Below, piece by piece: positions 33,416 to 41,237 of a DNA stretch of 50,436 bases; position 1 is the first letter of the stretch, and each line of letters begins with the position of its first letter. The stretch is from an uncultured Solobacterium sp. GTDB lineage: Bacteria > Bacillota_I > Bacilli_A > Erysipelotrichales > Erysipelotrichaceae. The translations under genes and the position numbers were made by a program. Below the pieces are notes generated by a model. The model searched no databases, had not been told where the DNA came from, and saw only the letters and a list, made by a program, of their open reading frames with translations. The stretch lies in NCBI GenBank assembly GCA_938041275.1, contig CALISH010000055.1, forward strand, positions 1 to 50,436. The letters run 5' to 3'.

Positions 33416-33961
33416 ATGAAGACTCTAGTGATATTAATAGTACTAGTAGGCATATTGTGTCTTATTGGTACAATTGTGTTTGTAATACGTTTTAAACAAT
33501 TTAAAAAGAGTATCTTTGAAATGCAAGCTACGCTTGATTGTGATGAGTTTACAATCACAGAACAAGGAAGTTATGCGATTTGGCTCAGAGTGCCAAGAGG
33601 TACATTTTCTTACCCAAGATTGAATATTGTGGTAAATGAGGTGGAAACCGGTAGGGAAATCCCAATCCATCGTGAGTCGTTCAAAGTTGAAAGCAGTTCA
33701 TTTTCCTATCATGCTCGACAGTACTTTTGGTTTGAGGCAGAAGAAGGTAACTATCTGTTGAGTATTCAACGTAATACGGATATGGAGAATATACCTTTGA
33801 TTGATAAGCTATTTAGGGTGGATGAGCAGCCATTAGAAAGTTTTAGTGTATTTATCGCAAAGAGGGTAAATCCTACTATGATTGGAGTTGGAATTTTGAT
33901 CGCGGTGATAAGTTTTAATGCGATTCTATTTTCTATCATCATGATTTCTGGACTATTCTAA
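33416..33961 (+). CDS. Hypothetical membrane protein, two helices with an intervening domain
   Basis: I do not recognise this 181-residue protein. It has a hydrophobic helix at about residues 3-24, a soluble mid part (25-150) predicted to be mostly beta (ITEQGSYAIWLRVPRG, then FSYHARQYFWFEAEEGNYLLSI), and a second helix near the C-terminus (about 155-178). The middle domain reads like a small beta-sandwich, probably on one face of the membrane. It stands alone between the L,D-transpeptidase (divergent) and the D-Asp ligase operon. Its envelope surroundings hint at a wall role, but nothing proves this. Confidence 0.6.
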   Translation: MKTLVILIVLVGILCLIGTIVFVIRFKQFKKSIFEMQATLDCDEFTITEQGSYAIWLRVPRGTFSYPRLNIVVNEVETGREIPIHRESFKVESSSFSYHARQYFWFEAEEGNYLLSIQRNTDMENIPLIDKLFRVDEQPLESFSVFIAKRVNPTMIGVGILIAVISFNAILFSIIMISGLF

Positions 33962-34020
33962 TCAACAAAACAACTGTGTAGTATAATAGACAAAGTACAT
34001 TAAAAGAAAAGAGGCTATTT

Positions 34021-35229
34021 ATGAAGGAAAAAATCTATCCATTGTTATTTGGTGGTGATATAAACGTATATTCTGTCGCAAGAGCGTTTCATGAAGCGTA
34101 TGGTTTGCGTTCTACATGTTTTGGTAAATACTTATCTGGACCTGCATATCGCAGTTCTATCATTGATTATCATGCATGTGAAAATAATGAAGATGCGGAT
34201 GCGTATGTAAAGAATGTTTTGACTTTTGCGAACAGTCATCAAGATGGAAAGGTGTTTGTGATTGGCTGTGGCGATGCATATGTAAAATTAGCTGCTGAAA
34301 ATAAGCGTCTATTTCCAAAGAACTGTATCGTAGCAGGAATCGACGCTAAACTTTTAAATACCCTCATCAATAAAGAGAAGTTTTATGAGATGTGTGATCA
34401 GTATGGATTAGACCATCCAGCAACGTTTATCTATCATAAAGAGATGGGTCATGATTTTACGCTGCCATTTACAGGACCATTCATTTGTAAACCTTCTAAT
34501 TCTGTAACTTATTGGGAGCACCCATTTGAAGGCAATGACAAAGTGTTCCTCTTACAGACAATGGAAGAATTATACGATGTATTAGATCGTTGTTATGCGG
34601 CTGGTTATCCAGATACGATGATTATTCAGGATTGTATTCCTGGGGATGATTCCTACATGCGTGTATTAACGAACTATTCTGATAAGAATGGCAAGGTAAA
34701 GATGATGTGTTTAGGCCATGTCTTACTGGAAGAACATACACCACATGGATTAGGGAACCACGCAGTTATCATGACAGAGAAGAATGAGGAAATCTGTATG
34801 AAACTGAAGAAATTCCTCGAGGATATTCACTACGTTGGATTCTCTAACTTTGATATGAAATATGATGAACGTGATGGTAAGTTAAAACTATTTGAAATTA
34901 ACTGTCGTCAAGGTAGAAGTAATTACTATGTAACAGGTGCAGGCTTTAATATCGCACGCTATCTAGTGGAAGATTACATTGAAAATAAAGAACTTCCATT
35001 TGAAATTTGTGAGAATGAAAGTTTATGGCAGGTTGTACCATCCGATGTCGCAAGAGACTTTATCGTATCTTCATACCACGATAAGATGAGACAACAAGAA
35101 AAAGAAGGCAAGATGACAAACTCCCTTGTATACAAGGGAGAAAAGAATCTCTTCCATCGTTTATGGGTTTGGTATGACTTAAAACGACAAAGAAAGAATT
35201 ACGAGACATACGCAGTAAAGAAATCTTAG
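34021..35229 (+). CDS. ATP-grasp ligase, probable D-aspartate ligase for the peptidoglycan cross-bridge
   Basis: This 402-residue cytoplasmic enzyme resembles Aslfm of Enterococcus faecium, which adds D-Asp to the Lys side chain of UDP-MurNAc-pentapeptide. The start PLLFGGDINVYSVARAFHEAYG is typical. ATP-grasp features follow: FICKPSNSVTYWEHPF, TMIIQDCIPGDDSYMRV, and the metal site in LKLFEINCRQGRSNYY. It is followed in the same operon by an aspartate racemase, which supplies D-Asp, and by murE, which adds Lys; this is direct operon support. An alternative, general carboxylate-amine ligase activity, cannot be excluded from sequence. Confidence 0.8.
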   Translation: MKEKIYPLLFGGDINVYSVARAFHEAYGLRSTCFGKYLSGPAYRSSIIDYHACENNEDADAYVKNVLTFANSHQDGKVFVIGCGDAYVKLAAENKRLFPKNCIVAGIDAKLLNTLINKEKFYEMCDQYGLDHPATFIYHKEMGHDFTLPFTGPFICKPSNSVTYWEHPFEGNDKVFLLQTMEELYDVLDRCYAAGYPDTMIIQDCIPGDDSYMRVLTNYSDKNGKVKMMCLGHVLLEEHTPHGLGNHAVIMTEKNEEICMKLKKFLEDIHYVGFSNFDMKYDERDGKLKLFEINCRQGRSNYYVTGAGFNIARYLVEDYIENKELPFEICENESLWQVVPSDVARDFIVSSYHDKMRQQEKEGKMTNSLVYKGEKNLFHRLWVWYDLKRQRKNYETYAVKKS

Positions 35230-35240
35230 AGGTGTCATGT

Positions 35241-35951
35241 ATGGAACAGACAAAAGATAAATTAGGTATCTTAGGTGGAATGGGTCCACAGGCAACCCAA
35301 ATCTTATATCAATGGATTCTAGATCGTACCGATGCGGTTTGTGACCAAGACCATATTCCAACGATGATACTATCGGATACAAAGATGCCAGATCGTACAA
35401 CTGCAATCCTATCTGGAAATGAGGACGTTGTGTATGAACGCATGTTGCATGATTGTCATTTATTAGAGAATTGTGGTAGTTGTTGTATTGCGATTCCATG
35501 TAATACATCACACTACTTCGCAGATCGTTTGCAGAAAGAAATCTCTATTCCAATTATCCACATGCCACGTGAAACGGTAAAACGCTTGGTAAAGACAAAC
35601 CACAAGAAGGTTGCGATTCTTGCGACTGACGGCACAATCATGACAGGTGTGTATCGTCGTGAAATTGAAGCGGCAGGCATGCAAGCATGGCAACCAGATG
35701 CTGAGATACAAAAGAAGGTTATGTCTTTGATTTACGATGAAATTAAACGTGGTGAAAAGGGTAACCGTCATACCTTTGCGGCAATCGATAGAGCAGTCAG
35801 AGATGCTGGCTGTGATTGTGCGATTCTTGGTTGTACAGAATTATCTGTATACCGTGAATATCATGGATTACCTTCATTCTATATCGATGCAATGGAGGTT
35901 CTAGCAGAGGAATGCATTCGCTTCTTTGATCGTGAACCACTGCATGTATAG
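35241..35951 (+). CDS. Aspartate/glutamate racemase family, probable aspartate racemase
   Basis: This 236-residue enzyme converts L- to D-amino acid without a cofactor using two cysteines: IPCNTSHYF and LGCTELS. The start LGILGGMGPQAT is typical of aspartate racemases; MurI-type glutamate racemases have a different start. It lies 11 bases after the ligase gene, supplying D-Asp to it. The ATG at 35241 is preferred over the GTG at 35232, because GAGGTG lies at the proper distance before it. It ends 10 bases before murE. Confidence 0.87.
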   Translation: MEQTKDKLGILGGMGPQATQILYQWILDRTDAVCDQDHIPTMILSDTKMPDRTTAILSGNEDVVYERMLHDCHLLENCGSCCIAIPCNTSHYFADRLQKEISIPIIHMPRETVKRLVKTNHKKVAILATDGTIMTGVYRREIEAAGMQAWQPDAEIQKKVMSLIYDEIKRGEKGNRHTFAAIDRAVRDAGCDCAILGCTELSVYREYHGLPSFYIDAMEVLAEECIRFFDREPLHV

Positions 35952-35961
35952 GAGGTTTTAG

Positions 35962-37482
35962 ATGAAAAAATATTTATTAAAGGATTATATCTCTTTTTTA
36001 CAAGAGAAGAATGTATTAGGAGATGTTTGTTTATCTGATACATGCATGAATACTGTTGTGGAACTGGTATCCTGTGATTCACAACAGGTTGTTAGGAATA
36101 CATTATTCTTGTGCAAAGGTGTACACTTTAAAGCACAGTATTTACAAGATGCGGTAGATAAGGGTGCCTTTGCATATCTAAGTGAAGTAGAATATCCAGA
36201 AGTGAATATTCCATGGATTCCACTAACAGATGTGCGTTATGCGATGGCAAATCTTGCGACGATGTACTACAACGATCCATGGAAAGAACTGAATGTGATT
36301 GGGCTTACTGGCACCAAAGGGAAGTCCACAACGTCATATTATGTAAAGTCTATTCTCGACACATATCTTGCACGTGTTGGTAAAAATGAGAGTGCAGTGA
36401 TTTCTTCGATTGGCACCTATGATGGTGTTGAACGTTTTGAGTCACACTTAACAACACCAGAGCCACTCGACTTAGAAAGACATTTTAGAAATGCAGTTGA
36501 ATCGAAGATTGATTTTGTGACAATGGAAGTATCTTCCCAAGCATTGAAGTATGACCGTGTTGTAGGTGTGAACTTCTCTGTTGCGGCGTTTTTAAATATT
36601 GGATATGACCACATATCTTCCGTGGAACATCCAACATGGGAAGATTACTTTGCGTCTAAACTACGTATCTTTGAACAGTGTACATATGGACTGGTAAATC
36701 TAGATTCAGATCACTGTGATGAGATTCTAGAAGCAGCTAAAGCTGCTAAGAAGGTAATTACATTCTCAGAGACAAATGTTAATGCCGACTTCTATGGCTA
36801 CGATGTGCATAAAGTTGGAAATGATATTGTCTTTAAAGTACGTGGAAGTGACTTTGATGAAGAATTTAAGTTATCAATGCCAGGATTATTCAATGTATCC
36901 AATGCGCTTTGTGCGATTGCGATAGCACGTTTATATGACATCCCTGTCAGTGATATTCAAGAAGGTCTCTATCATGCGAAGGTTCCAGGACGTATGGAAA
37001 TCTATACATCAAATGATAAAAAGATTACCGCAATCGTAGACTATGCACATAACCAATTATCCTTTCAGAAATTATTTGAATCTGTACGAAATGAGTATCC
37101 TGGATATCGTGCAACGATTATCTTCGGCTGCCCTGGTAAGAAGGCACAAGATCGCCGTCATGACTTAGGTGAAATTGCAGGGAAGAACGCTGATTACATT
37201 TATTTAACAGAAGAGGATGCTGGGGAAGAAGATCCACTCGCAATTGCCCAGGAAATCGCAAGAGCTGTTGAAAAAGAAAAGGCACCATATGAGATCATTA
37301 TTGACCGTGAACAAGCCATCGCACGTGCAGTAGAGGATGCCGCAAATGCGAAGGGAAATACCGTCATTTTAATTACAGGTAAAGGTGCAGAAACACGTCA
37401 AAAACGTGGAACAGAGTATATTCCGGTCATGTCGGATGTCGAATGTGTAAATCTTGAATTAAAGAAATATAACGAGAAATAA
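35962..37482 (+). CDS. murE: MurE-type UDP-MurNAc-tripeptide ligase, probably L-lysine-adding
   Basis: This 506-residue cytoplasmic Mur ligase adds the third amino acid to UDP-MurNAc-Ala-Glu. The ATP site is GLTGTKGKSTTS (114-125). The carbamylated Lys lies in ASKLRIFEQ, and DYAHNQLSFQKL and IIFGCPGKKAQDRR follow in the C-terminal domain. The DNPR motif that marks diaminopimelate-adding MurE is absent; the corresponding region reads LTEEDAGEEDP, which fits an L-Lys-type enzyme. Together with the D-Asp ligase and racemase upstream it points to a Lys-D-Asp peptidoglycan. A strong AGGAGGTTTTAG site precedes the ATG; a terminator follows. Confidence 0.9.
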   Translation: MKKYLLKDYISFLQEKNVLGDVCLSDTCMNTVVELVSCDSQQVVRNTLFLCKGVHFKAQYLQDAVDKGAFAYLSEVEYPEVNIPWIPLTDVRYAMANLATMYYNDPWKELNVIGLTGTKGKSTTSYYVKSILDTYLARVGKNESAVISSIGTYDGVERFESHLTTPEPLDLERHFRNAVESKIDFVTMEVSSQALKYDRVVGVNFSVAAFLNIGYDHISSVEHPTWEDYFASKLRIFEQCTYGLVNLDSDHCDEILEAAKAAKKVITFSETNVNADFYGYDVHKVGNDIVFKVRGSDFDEEFKLSMPGLFNVSNALCAIAIARLYDIPVSDIQEGLYHAKVPGRMEIYTSNDKKITAIVDYAHNQLSFQKLFESVRNEYPGYRATIIFGCPGKKAQDRRHDLGEIAGKNADYIYLTEEDAGEEDPLAIAQEIARAVEKEKAPYEIIIDREQAIARAVEDAANAKGNTVILITGKGAETRQKRGTEYIPVMSDVECVNLELKKYNEK

Positions 37483-37489
37483 AATAACA

Positions 37490-37532
37490 AACATCTTCCA
37501 TGTGCTATGCATACAAGGGGAGATGTTTTTTA
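37490..37532 (+). terminator. Terminator of the ligase / racemase / murE operon
   Basis: AACATCTTCC (37490-37499) pairs with GGGAGATGTT (37518-37527; one T-G pair), followed by six T residues. Confidence 0.75.
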
Positions 37533-37539
37533 TGAAAAT

Positions 37540-37560
37540 AAAAAGCCCTTTGATTAGGGC
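37540..37560 (-). terminator. Terminator of the tRNA-Thr gene
   Basis: On the minus strand, GCCCT (37560-37556) pairs with AGGGC (37549-37545), followed by TTTTT. It lies directly downstream of the tRNA. Confidence 0.75.
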
Positions 37561-37572
37561 ATATCAGTATCA

Positions 37573-37648
37573 TGGTGCCGACAACAGGAATTGAACCTGC
37601 GACCTACGCGTTACGAGTGCGTTGCTCTACCAACTGAGCTATGTCGGC
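37573..37648 (-). tRNA. tRNA-Thr, anticodon CGU
   Basis: 76 bases on the minus strand, with an encoded CCA end. The acceptor GCCGACA pairs with TGTCGGC. D-arm GCTC..GAGC, T-arm GCAGG TTCAATT CCTGT. Anticodon loop CTCGTAA gives CGU (threonine). The anticodon stem ACGCA/CGCGT has an A-C mismatch at its last pair (31-39). A near-consensus promoter and a terminator flank it. Confidence 0.93.
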
Positions 37649-37657
37649 GATGTAATT

Positions 37658-37686
37658 ATTATACGTAATATCGATACTGAATTCAA
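37658..37686 (-). promoter_or_regulatory. Consensus promoter of the tRNA-Thr gene
   Basis: Minus strand TTGAAT (37686-37681), 17-base spacer, TATAAT (37663-37658), 10 bases before the tRNA 5' end. Confidence 0.85.
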
Positions 37687-37741
37687 ATCATATTAGTCAG
37701 AAATATGATACAGTAGAATACAGAAAAACGTGAGGTACAGT

Positions 37742-38377
37742 ATGAAATTTACAAAATTAATGTTGGCAGTGTTATTGGTATTAGCAGGATGTGGTAAGGC
37801 AACACCTGAAGCACAAGCTAAGAAAACAGCAGAAACATTTATAAATGCATTAGATTCTGGAGATACAGAAAAAGCGAAGGAACAATCTAGTGAGAATGTT
37901 CAAAAGATGTGCGATGCGATTGAAGCTTCCTTTAAGACACCAGCTAGTTTTTCATCAACAGATTTATCTGATGACGCTAAGAAAAAGTTGGCTGAAATTG
38001 AAAAACAAATTAGAACTTCCTCATTTGAAAATCCAAAAATCAAAGATGTGAAAGAAGTAAATGAGAGAAAGTATGAAGTAACTTTCTCAATGGATTTTTT
38101 AGATACAGCTGATATTAAAAAGTATTTTACAGGTGAAGAGTATAAAGCGTTAATTTCTACACTATCTGTTGAAGCGACGGAAATGCAGAAGAAAGATGGT
38201 GATGAGGCTGCTAAAAAGTACATGATGGAACAGCTTGTAGATAAGATTTATTCTGTTTATACAGAAAAGTTAAAAGATAAGAAGTATAACAATGAGGATT
38301 CTATTATCACTCTTGAACAACAAGATGATGGTAAGTGGTTTGTGACAGATATTAAAGACGCAAAACAAGGAAAGTAA
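37742..38377 (+). CDS. Lipoprotein of unknown function
   Basis: This 211-residue protein has a clear lipoprotein signal: basic start MKFTKL, hydrophobic core, and the lipobox LAGC (cleavage before the Cys). The mature part is helical at its start (AKKTAETFINALDSGDTEKA), then has mixed strands resembling the NTF2-like or DUF4878-type domains often seen in Firmicute lipoproteins. The start at 37742 was chosen for the GTGAGG site and signal-peptide fit; an in-frame ATG at 37730 is also present. A GltD-like oxidoreductase follows 16 bases later. The role is unknown. Confidence 0.8.
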   Translation: MKFTKLMLAVLLVLAGCGKATPEAQAKKTAETFINALDSGDTEKAKEQSSENVQKMCDAIEASFKTPASFSSTDLSDDAKKKLAEIEKQIRTSSFENPKIKDVKEVNERKYEVTFSMDFLDTADIKKYFTGEEYKALISTLSVEATEMQKKDGDEAAKKYMMEQLVDKIYSVYTEKLKDKKYNNEDSIITLEQQDDGKWFVTDIKDAKQGK

Positions 38378-38393
38378 GGAACTAGAGGAATAT

Positions 38394-39329
38394 ATGATGA
38401 CAAAGAAGAGAATTGCATATATTGGTGCAGGACCTGCAACCTTATATAGTATTCAGACACTTTTAAAACTTGGTGAATACGATGTTGAAGTATTTGATAT
38501 GAATGATCGTGCTGGTGGGGCTTGTTATACAGGGATTCCACAGTTTCGCTTCAATACAAGTTTTATTGATAAGTTGATGGATGAACTTACATCTGCAGGT
38601 GTAAAATTTCATTTCCAGACGACAATTGGAAAAGATATCCCATTCAGTGATTTACAAAAGAAGTTTAACCGTATTGTAGTTGCAATCGGTGCCCAAGTAG
38701 AAAATATGTTTGGTCTTGAAGCGAAGGGTGGCTGTATTGCAGGGTTAACCTTACTGCATGATTTAAACATTAAACACATGCATGATTTCTACAAGGAAAA
38801 TTACAAACACGCCGTTGTGTGGGGTGGTGGTAACGTTGCGATGGACTGCTCAAGAAGTCTTGTGCGTATCATGTATGATGTAAAGATTATCTATCGTCGT
38901 AGCGAAGCAGAGATGCCAGCGCACAAGGGAGAAATCAAAGATGCACGCAATGAAGGAGTTACCTTTCATTTCCTAGAGAATATTAAAGAAGTATTGCGTG
39001 ATGAAACTGGTAAAGTAACTGGTGTGAAGGTTATTACTATGGAGCTTGGTGAACCAGATGAAAGTGGAAGAAGATCAACCCATGAGGTAGAAGGTAGTGA
39101 GCATATCATTCCATGCGATTTGGTTGTGGCAGCGATTGGACAGAAAGTAGACTTCAGTGTTCTCGACAAAAATCTAAATTTGACTTCTGGTCAACACCAG
39201 AGTACAATAGAAAATGTACTCATTGTAGGGGATGCCTATTTAGGTCCTCAATCAATCGCAGCCGCAATTAAAGACGGGCGAGAAGTTGCGAAAGAAGTAC
39301 ATGAATCGTTTATTGAAACAGAAAGATAG
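38394..39329 (+). CDS. GltD-like FAD/NAD(P)-dependent oxidoreductase without the Fe-S domain
   Basis: This 311-residue flavoprotein resembles the small subunit of glutamate synthase and related two-dinucleotide-fold enzymes. The FAD site is YIGAGPATLYSIQTL; the NAD(P)H site is VVWGGGNVAMDCSRS; RRSEAEMPAHKGEI and the FAD C-terminal block VLIVGDAYLGPQSIAAAIKDG also match. The N-terminal helical domain with two [4Fe-4S] clusters of GltD (about 130 residues) is missing, so electrons must go to another partner. Starts are possible at 38394 or 38397. It overlaps nothing but lies between a lipoprotein and a small membrane protein. Confidence 0.85.
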   Translation: MMTKKRIAYIGAGPATLYSIQTLLKLGEYDVEVFDMNDRAGGACYTGIPQFRFNTSFIDKLMDELTSAGVKFHFQTTIGKDIPFSDLQKKFNRIVVAIGAQVENMFGLEAKGGCIAGLTLLHDLNIKHMHDFYKENYKHAVVWGGGNVAMDCSRSLVRIMYDVKIIYRRSEAEMPAHKGEIKDARNEGVTFHFLENIKEVLRDETGKVTGVKVITMELGEPDESGRRSTHEVEGSEHIIPCDLVVAAIGQKVDFSVLDKNLNLTSGQHQSTIENVLIVGDAYLGPQSIAAAIKDGREVAKEVHESFIETER

Positions 39330-39339
39330 AGGGAATGAT

Positions 39340-39687
39340 ATGGATAAATATCGTGTTGGAATTAATATGTTGGTAGCTGCCGCAATCCTTAGAGCACTTA
39401 TATTATGTACACCACTAGGTTGGTTAGCGGTTATTAGATTGTTCTTAAACATTGCATGTTTAGTAATCGTGATTGGTGGTCTATGGTACTTATACCAAGC
39501 AACTGGTGGACAAAAGGTTACAAATGGTTTGATTTACACAGTGCTTGCGATGGTAGCTTATCGTGTTATGTTAGGGATCATTCATAGTATTCTAGGTGGT
39601 ATTATCACACTTGTAATTGTGGTATGTGCTCTATGTTACTTACGTGTATACAAGTACGAAGATATCTTAAAATTTGTAAAACAATAA
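39340..39687 (+). CDS. Small membrane protein of unknown function
   Basis: This 115-residue protein has three or four hydrophobic helices (about 8-24, 28-50, 62-80, 84-100) and a charged C-terminus. I do not recognise a family. The ATG at 39340 with AGAGGG before it is preferred to an in-frame start at 39286 inside the previous gene. It starts 10 bases after the oxidoreductase stop and is probably co-transcribed. A bidirectional terminator follows. Confidence 0.65.
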   Translation: MDKYRVGINMLVAAAILRALILCTPLGWLAVIRLFLNIACLVIVIGGLWYLYQATGGQKVTNGLIYTVLAMVAYRVMLGIIHSILGGIITLVIVVCALCYLRVYKYEDILKFVKQ

Positions 39688-39692
39688 AGAAA

Positions 39693-39728
39693 TAGCGCAG
39701 AATCTTTCGATTCTACGCTAATTTTTTT
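39693..39728. terminator. Bidirectional terminator between the small membrane protein and NSS symporter genes
   Basis: TAGCGCAGAATC (39693-39704) pairs with GATTCTACGCTA (39709-39720; one mismatch), followed by seven T residues. Confidence 0.8.
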
Positions 39729-41097
39729 ACTTAATAAATGTGCTGATATAACCTTGGATGAAGATCCATAGGACGATAAGCGGAATGATATAGGAGATAT
39801 ATAGACGTGTCCATGCAGGAAACTTGATTCCTTTTCCTTCGTTGGCTTCTTGAATAAAGTTCTTGAAGCCCCATCCGTATTTGCTGGTGCAGAATAATAG
39901 GAAGATCAAAGATCCAAGTGGTAGTAGGTTATTACTAACGATGAAGTCTTCTAAGTCCATAATATTTGTGCCTGCACCTAACGGTGTGATGTTCTGTAAT
40001 AGATTAAATCCCAGAATACATGGTAGTGATAATACGATGATAACGACCGCATTGATGAGTGAGGATTTCTTAACAGATATCTTTGTTAGGTCAGAGCTAA
40101 AGCCAATCATATTTTGGAAGATGGCAATGACTGTTGAGAGTGCCGCAAATGCCATGAAGAGGAAGAATAGTGCCCCCCATAATTGTCCTAAAAACATATG
40201 GTTGAAAATATTTGGTAGTGTCACAAAGATGAGTTTTGGACCCTGTGATGGTTCTACGCCGAAGGCGAAACATGCTGGAAAGATAATGAATCCTGCCATA
40301 ATTGCCACAAGTGTATCGAGTCCTAATACATGTAGTGCTTCACCAGTGAGTGCGTGTTTTTTATCAATATAGCTACCGAAAATCGTCATTGCACCAATAC
40401 CGATACTGAGTGTAAAGAAGGATTGTCCTAGCGCTGCGAAGATAACTTTACCGATACCAACTTCTTGAATGGCTGCTAGGTTTGGTTTGAGGTAGAATTC
40501 AAGTCCTGCCTGTCCTCCTTTTAAGAAGATGGAGTTGATACCTAGTGCTACCATCAAGATGAGTAGGGCGACCATCATCTTAGAAGTGATTTTTTCGACT
40601 CCGTTTTGTAGACCCATTGAGCAGATACCAAAACAGAGTATGACTGTAATTGCCATGAAGATAAACATTGTAAGTGGTTGACTCATTAGACTGCTGAATT
40701 GTTCACCAACTGCAGTTGCGTCTAAACCATTGAAGTCACCACGTAGTGTTTTGAAGAAGTAAAGTAATAACCAACCTGTAATCGTTGTGTAATACATTGC
40801 AAGTAAGTAGTTACCACCCATACCAAACCATTTGTAGATATGCCACTTAGTTCCTTTTGGCTCTAATTCATTAAAGGCAAGAGCGATACTTTTTTGGCTA
40901 GCTCTACCGACAGCGTATTCCATAATGATGATTGGTAGACCTAGTAATATTAAACATGCAATATAGATTAGTACGAAGGCTGCACCTCCGTATTGTCCAA
41001 CGATATACGGAAATCTCCATACATTGCCTAAGCCGATTGCACAACCTGCGGATAGTAAGATGAAGCCGAGGCGTGATGAGAGTTTTTCACGTTGCAT
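39727..41097 (-). CDS. Na+-coupled NSS-family amino acid symporter (SNF family)
   Basis: This 456-residue protein has about 11-12 helices. It begins with the family signature GCAIGLGNVWRFPYIVGQYGG, which binds Na+ and the substrate in helix 1, as in LeuT. Other matches include FFTLSIGIGAMTIFGSY and the internal MGLQNGVEKITSKMMV segment. NSS transporters of bacteria usually import amino acids such as tryptophan, tyrosine or alanine; the substrate is not clear from the sequence. The gene is single and has an AAGGGGGATCAATT ribosome-binding region. It shares the terminator with the upstream plus-strand gene. Confidence 0.9.
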   Translation of the reverse strand: MQREKLSSRLGFILLSAGCAIGLGNVWRFPYIVGQYGGAAFVLIYIACLILLGLPIIIMEYAVGRASQKSIALAFNELEPKGTKWHIYKWFGMGGNYLLAMYYTTITGWLLLYFFKTLRGDFNGLDATAVGEQFSSLMSQPLTMFIFMAITVILCFGICSMGLQNGVEKITSKMMVALLILMVALGINSIFLKGGQAGLEFYLKPNLAAIQEVGIGKVIFAALGQSFFTLSIGIGAMTIFGSYIDKKHALTGEALHVLGLDTLVAIMAGFIIFPACFAFGVEPSQGPKLIFVTLPNIFNHMFLGQLWGALFFLFMAFAALSTVIAIFQNMIGFSSDLTKISVKKSSLINAVVIIVLSLPCILGFNLLQNITPLGAGTNIMDLEDFIVSNNLLPLGSLIFLLFCTSKYGWGFKNFIQEANEGKGIKFPAWTRLYISYIIPLIVLWIFIQGYISTFIK

Positions 41098-41175
41098 AAT
41101 TGATCCCCCTTAGTAATGTTCATATCATAACAAATTCTATTTAAAGTTTGATAGGAAAAATGTAATAAAAATGAA

Positions 41176-41216
41176 AAAAAGATACAGTTTTATGAAAATA
41201 ATTACTGTATCTTTTT
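41176..41216 (-). terminator. Terminator of the sucrose-type PTS gene
   Basis: AAAAAGATACAGT (41176-41188) pairs perfectly with ACTGTATCTTTTT (41204-41216) with T runs on both sides; it lies just past the end of the PTS gene. Confidence 0.8.
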
Positions 41217-41237
41217 CAAAACATAATATTTTTTTGG

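Noticed and set aside
39863..40372. A 169-residue open frame on the plus strand inside the NSS symporter gene
   Set aside because: It is antisense to a clear membrane transporter, has no start signals and low-complexity composition mirrors the other strand.
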